DNA of 64,000 nucleotides from Deltaproteobacteria bacterium (GTDB taxonomy: Bacteria; Desulfobacterota; Desulfuromonadia; Desulfuromonadales; Geopsychrobacteraceae): the NCBI GenBank assembly GCA_024280335.1, contig JAJRQI010000053.1:43757-107756 (forward strand), written 5' to 3'. Shown in pieces: positions 7,435 through 16,025 of this stretch. The position numbers and the translations under genes are program-made. The number at the start of each line of letters is the position of its first letter. Within the stretch, counting starts at the first letter, position 1. The notes below the pieces were generated by a model. The model was not told the DNA's origin. It saw only the letters and a program-made list of their open reading frames with translations, and made no database searches.

Positions 7435-8364
7435 TTAACCGAGTAACGAAAGAGCCAACTGCGGAGCTTGATTCGCCTGGGACAGAATCGAAACACCGGC
7501 CTGCTGCAGAATATTCATCTTGGTCATCTGAGATGTTTCCTGGGCGATATCCGCATCCAGGATCCGCGAACGGGCCGCGGTCAGGTTCTCAGAAACGTTC
7601 TGCAGGTTGGAGATGGTCGACTCGAAACGGTTCTGCACCGCACCCAGGCCACCACGGATGGTGTCGATGGTGTTGATCGCAGTATCGATGGTGGTGATTG
7701 CGCTTTGGGCCGCAGTGAAGGTGTTGACGTTGAGGGCACCAGAGGCCCCAATAACGGTACTAGTCGAAGTACTTGTTGCGGTGGTACCCGAAAGAGCCAC
7801 ACCACTTACGCTTACAGTAGTACTCGTTGCGGCACCAGCCAAGCCGAGCGCCGACTGGTTTGCAGCACCGATATTCACCGTGATGGTCTGACTCGCGTTG
7901 GCGCCGACCTGGAATACGGCACCGTTGCCACTGCCGGAGAAACCGCCGGCGAGCAGGACCTGGCCGTTAAACGAAGTCGTGCTGGCGATACGATCGAGTT
8001 CACTCAACAACTGAGAAACCTCAGAATTGATGGAACCCCGGTCGGCAGAGGTGTTGGTGTCGTTGGATGACTGAACAGCCAGTTCACGCATCCGTTGCAG
8101 AATGTTGGTACTCTCCTGCAGAGCACCTTCAGCAGTTTGCGACATGGAAATCGCATCATTAGCGTTACGGGTTGCCTGGTTCAGGCCGCGGATTTGTGCG
8201 GTCATCCGGTCAGAAATGGCCAGACCGGCGGCGTCGTCCTTGGCGCTATTGATCCGCAGACCAGATGACAGGCGTTGCATTGACTTGTTGAGCGCCCCTT
8301 GAGATTTTCCAAGGTTACGTTGGGCGGTCAGGGAAGCGACGTTAGTGTTAATTGTTAATGCCAT
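7435..8364 (-). CDS. fliC: flagellin FliC
   Basis: A 309-aa flagellin with conserved N-terminal D0/D1 ([18 protein letters not shown], residues 1-18) and C-terminal D1/D0 ([20 protein letters not shown]). The central domain is short and contains a dense Ser/Thr stretch at about residues 180-208 (for example [10 protein letters not shown] and [11 protein letters not shown]), likely the surface exposed for O-glycosylation. Two Maf transferases lie directly upstream and a nonulosonic acid operon before them. SD GGAGG is 8 nt before the ATG. A FliA promoter, a CsrA-type leader and a strong terminator surround the gene, so it is a single, highly expressed unit. Confidence 0.98.
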   Translation of the reverse strand: MALTINTNVASLTAQRNLGKSQGALNKSMQRLSSGLRINSAKDDAAGLAISDRMTAQIRGLNQATRNANDAISMSQTAEGALQESTNILQRMRELAVQSSNDTNTSADRGSINSEVSQLLSELDRIASTTSFNGQVLLAGGFSGSGNGAVFQVGANASQTITVNIGAANQSALGLAGAATSTTVSVSGVALSGTTATSTSTSTVIGASGALNVNTFTAAQSAITTIDTAINTIDTIRGGLGAVQNRFESTISNLQNVSENLTAARSRILDADIAQETSQMTKMNILQQAGVSILSQANQAPQLALSLLG

Positions 8365-8372
8365 GTTTTTTT

Positions 8373-8410
8373 CCTCCGTGAAATAAGTTTGTTTGCGGGC
8401 ATCCTTGCCC
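8373..8410 (-). promoter_or_regulatory. CsrA-type binding sites in the flagellin leader
   Basis: Minus strand: GGGCA-AGGA-TGCCC (8410-8397) is a perfect 5-bp stem with an AGGA tetraloop. Its core CAAGGATG matches the CsrA SELEX consensus ACARGGAUGU. A second GGA pair lies in the Shine-Dalgarno (CGGAGGA, about 8378-8372), 26-27 nt downstream. This arrangement (upstream hairpin plus an SD-overlapping site) is that of Bacillus hag, where CsrA blocks translation and FliW relieves it. csrA and fliW are both encoded in this window. Confidence 0.7.
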
Positions 8411-8505
8411 TTGGGCTTACTAATTCACCCTTTGTGTTACTTGCCAACCCTGACGCTACCTTGTCTCGTACCTCCTTTCCTGCCAGTCTTGGCCGTTCTA
8501 CCTGC

Positions 8506-8533
8506 TCATCGTCAAAAAGCTAAAAACTCTTTA
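8506..8533 (-). promoter_or_regulatory. sigma-28 (FliA) promoter of fliC
   Basis: Minus strand: TAAA (8533-8530), 16 nt, GACGATGA (8513-8506), 6/8 to GCCGATAA. The 16-nt interval is shared with other FliA candidates here. The predicted leader is about 135 nt, long enough to carry the CsrA sites. The site lies just after the stop of the upstream Maf gene. Confidence 0.65.
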
Positions 8534-8548
8534 CCAAAAAATAGGTTT

Positions 8549-11077
8549 TTAATCGACCTCGCTAAGTTGTTGAATTTCATTTAACATTTTTTGCACAATT
8601 TGATTGTTCGGGTCCTTTTCAAGAATATAGTCAAAGGCCATTCGGGCCCCTTCGAGTGACCCCGCCTCAAGATAATATCGCCCCAACTTCCCCATTGATA
8701 ACAAATCGTTCGGCACTAAATTTAAATAGGCAACATACATTTCTAATGATGGTTCAATTTTCCCTTCAAGCCAAAGAAGATCTGCGTATTTCGTCATGTA
8801 CAAAGGAGATATTCCGGCAAGACACTCAAAGGCCAGCGATAAATTTTCACCATCTTCCGCTGCAAATGAAATCGAAGCGATACGCACTAACGCTTTTTCC
8901 AATACAAACGAGCAGTTGCGCTCAACAATATTCTCATAATGACTCAGGGCCTGCGCCCTGTCTTCATCCAGCTCCGCCAGATACCCCTTGGCCAACGAAA
9001 AGAGACTGCGTGCATCTTCGGTTTCATCACCTGTCAAGCTTCCGACCATAATCCGCAGTGAATCCGAGAACTTGCGATCAAAATACACCTGAGCCTGCCC
9101 TCTTAGCTTCTTGTAGTCTTTCTCTTTCGGTGCCGAATCGGAACTCAGATCCTCCTCGCGCGCCATGATACCCGCAAATCGTGCTTCGAGTTGCGCCAGT
9201 TTTTTACGCTCCCGATCCCCAAGTTCATCAAAGATATCCGCACGACGCTGCTTCAGTACTGCGCCGCGACCGAACAGGAGTTGCTCTTCCCAATAGTCGA
9301 ACAGGGCGACATCAAGCGGCCCGGTTTCTTCTTGCAATCTTGAGCGCAGACAGATTTCAGCATTCTCGATCAGTCCGAGCAGCTTACGGGCGACATCCCT
9401 GAACGCCTCGTAGTAGATCCGGCCAGCCTCCTCAGCCTCGGCAAAGCTCCGTGAGTCCTGTTTCCCTGGACGTACCATGCGCAAAAACCTCAGCGCTCCG
9501 TAGCCCTTAGCAAAGCGCGTGAAGGCGGAAAGGTCAGCATGCAGTCTGGCCTCTATACGATCCAGCTGCTTCTTCCCCTGCGACCCTGCCTGCCCTTGAA
9601 AGAGTGCTGCATTTACCTTCAATGCGTCGATGGATAAGTGTTCAATCTCCCGGTAAGCCCGGCGGGCTCGATCGAGTTCTTCCAACATCTGTCGATAATG
9701 ACCACAGCGATCTGCAGAACTTTCTTGCGGGCAGGCACGAGTAAGCGTTTTTTCGGCTGGCTCGCCAACTGGATCGATTTGAATATTTTCTGTCGGGATA
9801 TATTCCACATAGGGGATTTTTGCTGCCCCTGCCGCCATATTGACGATCTGACATCCGTCTTCAAGAGCCTTACGCGCAAGATCACCAGTAATCTTAACCC
9901 CATGGGCAAAAGCGTAGATGGTTTCGGCGCGCTCACCACCGTTAGTCACTATTCCACCAGGCACTTCGCCCAAACGGACCCCGCCTTCACGACCCTGAGT
10001 TGTTTGCCCATAGATCTGCCCTTCGCTACTGAAGCAAAGGTCAACCCCGCCGAGCACGAGCTGAGAGACCCCAAGTTGCATGGCGACAAAGAGTGCCGTC
10101 TGCGTCACCGTCGGGCCATAGAGGCTCAGCGTTTCAATATTGAGCGGGGTCGGCCAGGGAAAACGCTGGCCCAGATACAACGACTTCCCCTTCCACTGCC
10201 CCAAAAGCAAAGGGGAAACATGATGCCCATGAACCAGAATTGTCGTTTCTGGAAAGTTGAGCATCTCGCGACTGACATCGAAGCTGAGATGTGACGGATC
10301 GATTGTCACGACAATGTCGGGCACGAGCTCTGCTTCTAGCAAGCGACGCGAAGCGCGCGATACCGCAATGATGACCAGCTTATTGCGATTCTTTTTGACC
10401 CAGGGGATAATCTCATCGAGAGACGGACCGACACCGAGGACGACCGCCGTCTTACCAGGAAAAAGCCCCTGCAACCCATTTGCACTCAGGCGGTTGTCGG
10501 CCAAGTTTTCAAATTGGCGGGCAATGAAACTGTGCTCCCCCAGATTGAGCATTGTGACCCACTTCGCATGCTGCATTGCGGACTGAATTTCCATGTGCAG
10601 TTCGATATAGGCAGAGAGGTGCGCATCCATGGCACAAATCGTTCGTTGAGAAAAAGCCTTATTCGAGTAGATATATTCACTGCCGTTTAATCGTTTCAGA
10701 TGCTTGCCCAAATGATCCAGCGTTGAAACGACGACGTTTTCTGGTAAAGAATCAAGGTCCACAACCTCTGAGATCCGCTCGAGAACCTCAGGGAGCTCAA
10801 CGACAATTATTTTTGAACTTATCGATTCATTAATTCCACACAAATACTTGATCAACAGCCCTGAATCACTCCCGATAAACAGGTAGAGACCATCATCTTC
10901 AAAATAATTTTCTCCCAGAAAATCGATATAAACATCGGCCGCATTCAATTTTGAAAAGGTATTGTGATTTACAGAATGGAGATACTTATCTCCATATTGG
11001 TTTTCAAAAAAAGGCCCAAGATCCAGGGCTGGAGTTTCATTCCGGACCCCATCGCTACCATGTTCAACTGTGATCAT
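8549..11077 (-). CDS. Maf-family flagellin glycosyltransferase (DUF115) with C-terminal TPR-like repeats
   Basis: An 842-aa motility accessory factor. The central DUF115/MAF_flag10 domain (about residues 210-420) shows the nucleotide-fold run KTAVVLGVGPSLDEI, then VVTIDPSH and LGGVDLCF. The C-terminal third is helical with TPR-like repeats. In Campylobacter, Helicobacter, Aeromonas and Geobacillus, Maf proteins transfer pseudaminic or legionaminic acid to flagellin Ser/Thr before export. The start overlaps the preceding small gene (ATGA). Position between nonulosonic acid genes and fliC supports the role. The acceptor sites and sugar are inferred. Confidence 0.88.
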   Translation of the reverse strand: MITVEHGSDGVRNETPALDLGPFFENQYGDKYLHSVNHNTFSKLNAADVYIDFLGENYFEDDGLYLFIGSDSGLLIKYLCGINESISSKIIVVELPEVLERISEVVDLDSLPENVVVSTLDHLGKHLKRLNGSEYIYSNKAFSQRTICAMDAHLSAYIELHMEIQSAMQHAKWVTMLNLGEHSFIARQFENLADNRLSANGLQGLFPGKTAVVLGVGPSLDEIIPWVKKNRNKLVIIAVSRASRRLLEAELVPDIVVTIDPSHLSFDVSREMLNFPETTILVHGHHVSPLLLGQWKGKSLYLGQRFPWPTPLNIETLSLYGPTVTQTALFVAMQLGVSQLVLGGVDLCFSSEGQIYGQTTQGREGGVRLGEVPGGIVTNGGERAETIYAFAHGVKITGDLARKALEDGCQIVNMAAGAAKIPYVEYIPTENIQIDPVGEPAEKTLTRACPQESSADRCGHYRQMLEELDRARRAYREIEHLSIDALKVNAALFQGQAGSQGKKQLDRIEARLHADLSAFTRFAKGYGALRFLRMVRPGKQDSRSFAEAEEAGRIYYEAFRDVARKLLGLIENAEICLRSRLQEETGPLDVALFDYWEEQLLFGRGAVLKQRRADIFDELGDRERKKLAQLEARFAGIMAREEDLSSDSAPKEKDYKKLRGQAQVYFDRKFSDSLRIMVGSLTGDETEDARSLFSLAKGYLAELDEDRAQALSHYENIVERNCSFVLEKALVRIASISFAAEDGENLSLAFECLAGISPLYMTKYADLLWLEGKIEPSLEMYVAYLNLVPNDLLSMGKLGRYYLEAGSLEGARMAFDYILEKDPNNQIVQKMLNEIQQLSEVD

Positions 11078-11358
11078 CCTTGATCCCCTTTCACCAACGA
11101 ATCCGGCACTGAAAATAAGGGCAGCACCTGAAATTCAAGAATATCTGCCGCATAAAGGTAATTTTTGCACGACTGCGCCGTAAACAGTAGCTCCAGCCAC
11201 CCGTTCAAGGCCTGCAAGTCCTGCTCGGGCCAGCCTGATATCTTTGTTCCGATCAGACCGGTTGCATCTGCCAGCGCTTCGCTTCCGGCCGCTTCCATCC
11301 CAAGACGAAAGGAATCGGCCGCCATTCTCAGGGTCTGTGGAATTTTGACACCGATCAT
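11074..11358 (-). CDS. small protein between two Maf genes, unknown function
   Basis: A 94-aa protein, mostly helical by eye, with no signal peptide or membrane segment. I do not recognise the family. It is tightly packed: its ATG begins 1 nt after the Maf-1 stop and its stop overlaps the Maf-2 start (ATGA), which indicates translational coupling. It may be an accessory or adaptor to flagellin glycosylation, but only position supports that. Confidence 0.75.
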   Translation of the reverse strand: MIGVKIPQTLRMAADSFRLGMEAAGSEALADATGLIGTKISGWPEQDLQALNGWLELLFTAQSCKNYLYAADILEFQVLPLFSVPDSLVKGDQG

Positions 11359-11359
11359 T

Positions 11360-12649
11360 TCAACCTTCCAGGTAAGTTGTACCTTGAATCAAGGCGCCCT
11401 TGCGGCTGGCATTGACAAACTGAACCTGTGGCCAGAGCGCGATATAGTCTTCCAGATCTCTCAAAAAACCCCTGAGATTTGCCGCAGTGGCGATCTTTTC
11501 ACCGAATCCGCTCTGGACCCAGGGATCACCGGGTTGCAGTCTCAGCGTTTTTGAGTGGGCACTGCCGGGCACGTGGCTCATCCCATTTGGATAGGCAAAG
11601 TCCGCCCCCAGCAGAATAATCTTCCGGCCACCGACCCGCATGGCAAGATCAACTGCGGGATGAAACACCGTACCGGATGAATACAGTTTCCCCTTGGGGA
11701 TTTCTGCCGCCAGCTCCTTGTAGCCCTGCTCATTCGAATACGCAGTGAGACGGAGTCCGGGCCAGAGTTGCAGAAACTCAGGATGAACCCGTGGAAAATA
11801 GACCAATGGGACCTCCCTCAGCAGATCAAAGTCAACCCCGTCAAACAGGGCCAACTGCTCATGATGAGAGGGATCAATCGCGACTACCGCATCCGGACAG
11901 ATGCCCTCTGCCAGCAGTGGTCTGACCGCAGTATCGACTGCGATCAGGTAGGAATTGCTCTGCTGCCGTATCCAGTCATAATGATCGGCCAGGGTCGGAC
12001 CGGCACCTGCAACCAGTACCGTTTTGCCGGCATTGATGCCGAAGAGCGTTGCAACATCGCCGTCAGTTTGAACAAAAGGCCTGTTTTCCACCAGACGCTG
12101 TTGAGTTTCTATATTTGAGGCACCCTGTTTGGCCCGGATAAACGGCGTGGAAAGTTCCAAAGTAACCTGATCTCTCAGGCGTGCGGCGGCATCTTCGGCG
12201 AGTTGCAGTTCTGGCGTGACTGCGGCGAACGGTTGTTGCAGACCATCAAGCTTCCCGGCCAACAGCAACTGCAGTCGAGGATCAGTCAGCCAGATACGGT
12301 GATCAATACTCGAAAAGCTGAGTCGTGAAATCGCAGAATTCAGCAACACAACTGTTACCTTGCTCAATTGCTGTCTCATCAAAAGTGCCTGAGGTAAATC
12401 CCCGAGGCCCACGCCATAAACCCAACATTTTCGCGCAGTCTCGGGCACCAGCGATGCCTGCAAATGAGCTTCCGCCTGTCGGTCATAGCAGCTACTGAGA
12501 TGAATGCCCGCCACTGAAAATGTGGTTTCAGGGGTGCCTTCGATCACAGCTGTCTGCTCCGGCAGCTCGGCAGCTGTGATTTTCTCGGCAACAAGCGGCC
12601 AGCGTTCAGCGATTATCTGGATATTGTTTGTGAAAATTTCGTCCAGCAC
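11360..12649 (-). CDS. Maf-family flagellin glycosyltransferase (DUF115), shorter paralogue
   Basis: A 429-aa DUF115 protein. The core TVLVAGAGPTLADHYDWIR is near residue 210, VVAIDPSHHEQLALF follows, and the domain closes with IILLGADFAYPNGMSH near residue 340. It lacks the long TPR-like tail of the second copy, so the two differ in architecture and may act on different sites or sugars. The start is GTG at 12649 with GGAG 4 nt upstream. It is the first gene after a FliA promoter, so the Maf genes should be expressed together with flagellin. Confidence 0.88.
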   Translation of the reverse strand: MLDEIFTNNIQIIAERWPLVAEKITAAELPEQTAVIEGTPETTFSVAGIHLSSCYDRQAEAHLQASLVPETARKCWVYGVGLGDLPQALLMRQQLSKVTVVLLNSAISRLSFSSIDHRIWLTDPRLQLLLAGKLDGLQQPFAAVTPELQLAEDAAARLRDQVTLELSTPFIRAKQGASNIETQQRLVENRPFVQTDGDVATLFGINAGKTVLVAGAGPTLADHYDWIRQQSNSYLIAVDTAVRPLLAEGICPDAVVAIDPSHHEQLALFDGVDFDLLREVPLVYFPRVHPEFLQLWPGLRLTAYSNEQGYKELAAEIPKGKLYSSGTVFHPAVDLAMRVGGRKIILLGADFAYPNGMSHVPGSAHSKTLRLQPGDPWVQSGFGEKIATAANLRGFLRDLEDYIALWPQVQFVNASRKGALIQGTTYLEG

Positions 12650-12724
12650 CCTGCTCCACCGTGGTTTGAGGAATTGATGACAACAAGTTCACGCACAAGT
12701 AGCAACAAACTCATGACCTGATTC

Positions 12725-12752
12725 TTATCGGCAGGGAAAGGATGTTTTTTTA
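12725..12752 (-). promoter_or_regulatory. sigma-28 (FliA) promoter of the Maf genes
   Basis: Minus strand: TAAA (12752-12749), 16 nt, GCCGATAA (12732-12725), a perfect FliA -10 box. It lies in the 140-bp gap between legC and the first Maf gene, leaving a leader of about 70 nt. This is the best -10 of the five FliA candidates in the window. Confidence 0.8.
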
Positions 12753-12789
12753 GAGATTATTTAAAATAGATGGGAGAATTGACTTAATT

Positions 12790-13974
12790 TCAGCTGTTGC
12801 AGCAGGCGGCAATAGCACCCACAACAGTTTTCAATTGCTCTTTTTGCAGGCCGACAGAACAGGGGAGGCTCAGCGCCCTGTCGTTCAGCTTTTCTGCGAC
12901 CCCCTCACCAACAAACTGGCTTCCTGGGTAGGCAGGTGATTTATGCAGGGGTTGCCAAAGTGGCCGGGTCTGGATGTTCTGCGTTGAGAGTTTCTGCATC
13001 AGATTTTTGCGGTCCATGCCGAACGTATCAGCATCCACCAACATCGTGTAGAGCCACCAGGCACTGGTTCCATAGCCGGGCTCCGGCATCGCCATTGCGC
13101 CAGGGATCGCAGCCAGCTTTATCGAATAATCAGCCGCGATTCCTTTTTTCAACTGAAGGTAACGATCCAGCTGTTCCAGCTGTGCACAACCCATGGCCGC
13201 CTGAATGTTGGTCAGCCTATAGTTAAAACCGACTGCGCCGTGGATATATTCCACCGGGTCGTCCTTGGCCTGGGTCGTCAGGTAGCGGGCTCTGTCTGCC
13301 CAGTCTTCGCGGTTGGTCACCAGCATCCCGCCGCCGCCGGTAGTGATCATTTTGTTGCCATTGAAACTGTAGCAGCCGATATCACCGATGCTGCCCAGAG
13401 GCTGTCCGGCGTAGTTTGCACCTAACCCCTCGGTTGCATCCTCAATGACAACCAGGTCAAAGCGTTTCGCCAGGGCCAGAATGGGGGCCAGGTCGACCGG
13501 ATGACCAAGAATATGCACGGGAATGATGGCGCGAACCCGACGCCGGGTCTGACGATTATAGAGGGCACCAGCGACCGATTCACACTGACGTTCGAGGAAA
13601 TCTGTTACGCATTGCGGGTCCATCTGCCAGAAATTCTCTTCGGCATCGATGAAAACCGGCCAGGCACCTGCATATCGAATTGCATTGGCCGGGGCAATAA
13701 AGCTCAGAGCTGAAACCAGCACCTCATCATCGGGTTCAACTCCAGCAATGAGCAGGGCGGTGTGCAGTGCCGAAGTTCCATTGACCGTGGCAACGGCATG
13801 TCGGCTGCCAACCCGCTCGGCCAGCATCTGCTCAAAACGATCGACATAAGCACCCACCGAAGAAACCCAGGCCGTATCAAGGCAGTCCTTGACATACTGC
13901 CATTCGTTACCGCTGACATCCGGGACACACAGCGGGATGGGCTGTTCGGATGAGGCCAATGTTTGATCAGACAA
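12790..13974 (-). CDS. legC: LegC-family PLP aminotransferase
   Basis: A 394-aa DegT/DnrJ/EryC1-type aminotransferase. The PLP lysine lies in SFNGNKMITTGGGGM, and the N-terminal VNGTSALHTALLIAG binds the cofactor phosphate. In the legionaminic acid pathway LegC aminates C4 of the 4-keto-6-deoxy sugar made by LegB. The true start is TTG at 13974 rather than an upstream ATG inside legB: GGAG lies 6 nt before it, and it overlaps the legB stop. It is the last gene of the sugar operon. Confidence 0.9.
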   Translation of the reverse strand: MSDQTLASSEQPIPLCVPDVSGNEWQYVKDCLDTAWVSSVGAYVDRFEQMLAERVGSRHAVATVNGTSALHTALLIAGVEPDDEVLVSALSFIAPANAIRYAGAWPVFIDAEENFWQMDPQCVTDFLERQCESVAGALYNRQTRRRVRAIIPVHILGHPVDLAPILALAKRFDLVVIEDATEGLGANYAGQPLGSIGDIGCYSFNGNKMITTGGGGMLVTNREDWADRARYLTTQAKDDPVEYIHGAVGFNYRLTNIQAAMGCAQLEQLDRYLQLKKGIAADYSIKLAAIPGAMAMPEPGYGTSAWWLYTMLVDADTFGMDRKNLMQKLSTQNIQTRPLWQPLHKSPAYPGSQFVGEGVAEKLNDRALSLPCSVGLQKEQLKTVVGAIAACCNS

Positions 13975-14950
13975 CGTAAACTCCGGGCCGATACTTGTCG
14001 AGATTCTCCCGCAGCCAGGCGATGGTCCTTTCCAAGCCCTCCTCAAGGCTCACTTCTGGATTCCAGCCGAGCAGATCTGTTGCCAATCGGCTATCGGCCA
14101 ACAAGCGTTCGACCTCACTCTTTCCCGGCCGAATTCGACAATCATCACTTTCCAGCTCAATTTCAGCTCCGGTCAGTTCGGCGATGAGCTGAGCCAGATC
14201 ATTAATACTGATTTCCCGTCCCGAACCGAGATTGATCGTCCGACCAATAGCTTTGGGTGTTAATGCTGCGAGCATGAATCCGGTGACAGTATTATCGACA
14301 AAATTCATGTCCCGAGTCGGCGACAAGCTGCCCAACTTAACTTTTTTGCCTGACAGACATTGGGTAATAATGGTTGGAATGACTGCCCGAGCCGATTGAC
14401 GGGGGCCGAAGGTATTGAATGGTCGAACCGTGACAACCGGAACCTCAAAAGAGCAAAAGTAGGATTCGGCAATCTTATCAGCACCAATTTTACTGGCAGA
14501 GTAGGGTGACTGGCCCTGCAACGGATGCTCCTCGCTGATCGGAACCTGCAAAGCGGTCCCGTAGACTTCACTGGTCGAGGTATGGACCACCCGTTCAACC
14601 CCCGCTTCCCGCGCGGTCTGTAAGATGTTCAGGGTGCCGTTGATGTTTGTCCGCACATAAGAAGCCGGGGCGACATAGGAGTAGGGGATCGCTATCAGGG
14701 CCGCCAGATGCAGAACGATATCGATATCTTTCACTACCTGCCTGACGCTGTCCGCATCGGCAACGTCGCCGGCAACAATCTCCATATCGCCGCTCTGCGC
14801 CGAGTGGTCCAGCCACCCGCGACTCCCGAGGGCATTGTAATGAACAAGGGCGCGCACTGAAGCCCCCTCAGTACAGAGACGTTCCGCCAAGTGACTGCCG
14901 ATAAAACCACCCGCACCGGTTACCAGAACCTTTTTGCCTTGCCAGTTCAC
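13967..14950 (-). CDS. legB: LegB-type nucleotide-sugar 4,6-dehydratase (SDR)
   Basis: A 327-aa extended short-chain dehydrogenase/reductase with the NAD-binding motif TGAGGFIGSHLAE near the N-terminus, TSTSEVYG, and the catalytic YSASK (Y-x3-K). LegB removes water from GDP-GlcNAc in Campylobacter (UDP-GlcNAc in other systems) to give the 4-keto-6-deoxy intermediate. It follows a PtmE-like nucleotidyltransferase and precedes LegC, the usual order. The GTG start overlaps the upstream stop (GTGA), so translation is coupled. Confidence 0.92.
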   Translation of the reverse strand: MNWQGKKVLVTGAGGFIGSHLAERLCTEGASVRALVHYNALGSRGWLDHSAQSGDMEIVAGDVADADSVRQVVKDIDIVLHLAALIAIPYSYVAPASYVRTNINGTLNILQTAREAGVERVVHTSTSEVYGTALQVPISEEHPLQGQSPYSASKIGADKIAESYFCSFEVPVVTVRPFNTFGPRQSARAVIPTIITQCLSGKKVKLGSLSPTRDMNFVDNTVTGFMLAALTPKAIGRTINLGSGREISINDLAQLIAELTGAEIELESDDCRIRPGKSEVERLLADSRLATDLLGWNPEVSLEEGLERTIAWLRENLDKYRPGVYVV

Positions 14951-16008
14951 GCAGACAATCTCCTTTTTTCCAGATCAGCGTTGGCACGTTCATAATCAGC
15001 ATGCTGCCCGATATCGAGCCAGTATTCCATGATCGGGAAACTGACCACGTTCTTGCCGTCTTCGATCAAGGCATCAATCAGATCGGTCATATCATAGCGT
15101 TCATTCTTCGGAATATACCTGTGGGCGATCGGGTTCAGCAAGTAGATACCGGCATTGACCAGAAAAGTATGCTTCGGCTTTTCAGTCAGTTTACGTACGC
15201 TCGCCCCCTCGCAGACCATCACGCCATAGGGGATCTGCACCTCATACTGACGCACCCCGACCGTGAGATCGGCCTGGTGCTCGCGGTGAAAAGCGAGCAT
15301 CGCGCGATAATCCACCTGCGTCATGATGTCCCCGTTCACAACTAGGGTCGGTTGCTCCGGAACGGGCATCAGGCCGAGAGCGCCTGCCGTCCCCAGAGGG
15401 CGGTCTTCCGGCACATAATCGATCCTCACTCCAAACTTACGGCCATTACCGAAATGATTCTCGATCTTCTCGGGCATATAATGGGTCGTAACCTTAAGGT
15501 CACGAATCCCGGCCGCGCGCAGGTTATCGACGATGTGCTCCATAACCGGCCGATCACCGACCGGCAGCATCGGTTTAGGCAGGGTTTCGGTCAGCGGCAA
15601 CAAACGCTTGCCAAATCCGCCCGCCATGACCACCGCCGACAGTTCACCGGCATCCTGCTTGATCAGGTCGGAAATCCAGACCAGGTCGATCAGGACACCC
15701 TGCTCGTTCACTATCGGGATATGGCGAATCGATTTCTTGCGCATGATCGTGAAGATCTGGGTGATGCTCATATCCGCGCTGCCGGCAAGATAGGAGCGCT
15801 GCATAACCATGGCCGCGGGCGCATCCATCGAAACCCCGGCAATCATCGCCCGCCGCAAGTCGCCGTCGGTCAGGACACCGCGTAATTTTTGTGCGCCATC
15901 GACAACCAGGGCAATCTGCTTGGTCCCCTCCTCAATAACCCTGGCGGCCTGATGCAGGGAGTCTTCGTTGGAAACACAGAGTTTTTTGATCGGAATCTTC
16001 AGGTACAT
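14947..16008 (-). CDS. ptmE: PtmE-like sugar nucleotidyltransferase with CBS domains
   Basis: A 353-aa protein: two CBS repeats (about residues 8-115) fused to a nucleotidyltransferase domain whose signature VVMAGGFGKRLLPLTE begins near residue 126. This fusion is that of Campylobacter PtmE, which makes GDP-GlcNAc from GlcN-1-P and GTP (with acetylation) to feed a GDP-linked legionaminic pathway. I set the start at ATG 16008 (SD GGAG, 7 nt) rather than an ATG 39 nt upstream. The nucleotide specificity is inferred. Confidence 0.87.
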   Translation of the reverse strand: MYLKIPIKKLCVSNEDSLHQAARVIEEGTKQIALVVDGAQKLRGVLTDGDLRRAMIAGVSMDAPAAMVMQRSYLAGSADMSITQIFTIMRKKSIRHIPIVNEQGVLIDLVWISDLIKQDAGELSAVVMAGGFGKRLLPLTETLPKPMLPVGDRPVMEHIVDNLRAAGIRDLKVTTHYMPEKIENHFGNGRKFGVRIDYVPEDRPLGTAGALGLMPVPEQPTLVVNGDIMTQVDYRAMLAFHREHQADLTVGVRQYEVQIPYGVMVCEGASVRKLTEKPKHTFLVNAGIYLLNPIAHRYIPKNERYDMTDLIDALIEDGKNVVSFPIMEYWLDIGQHADYERANADLEKRRLSA

Positions 16009-16025
16009 AGGGCATCTCCATGACT

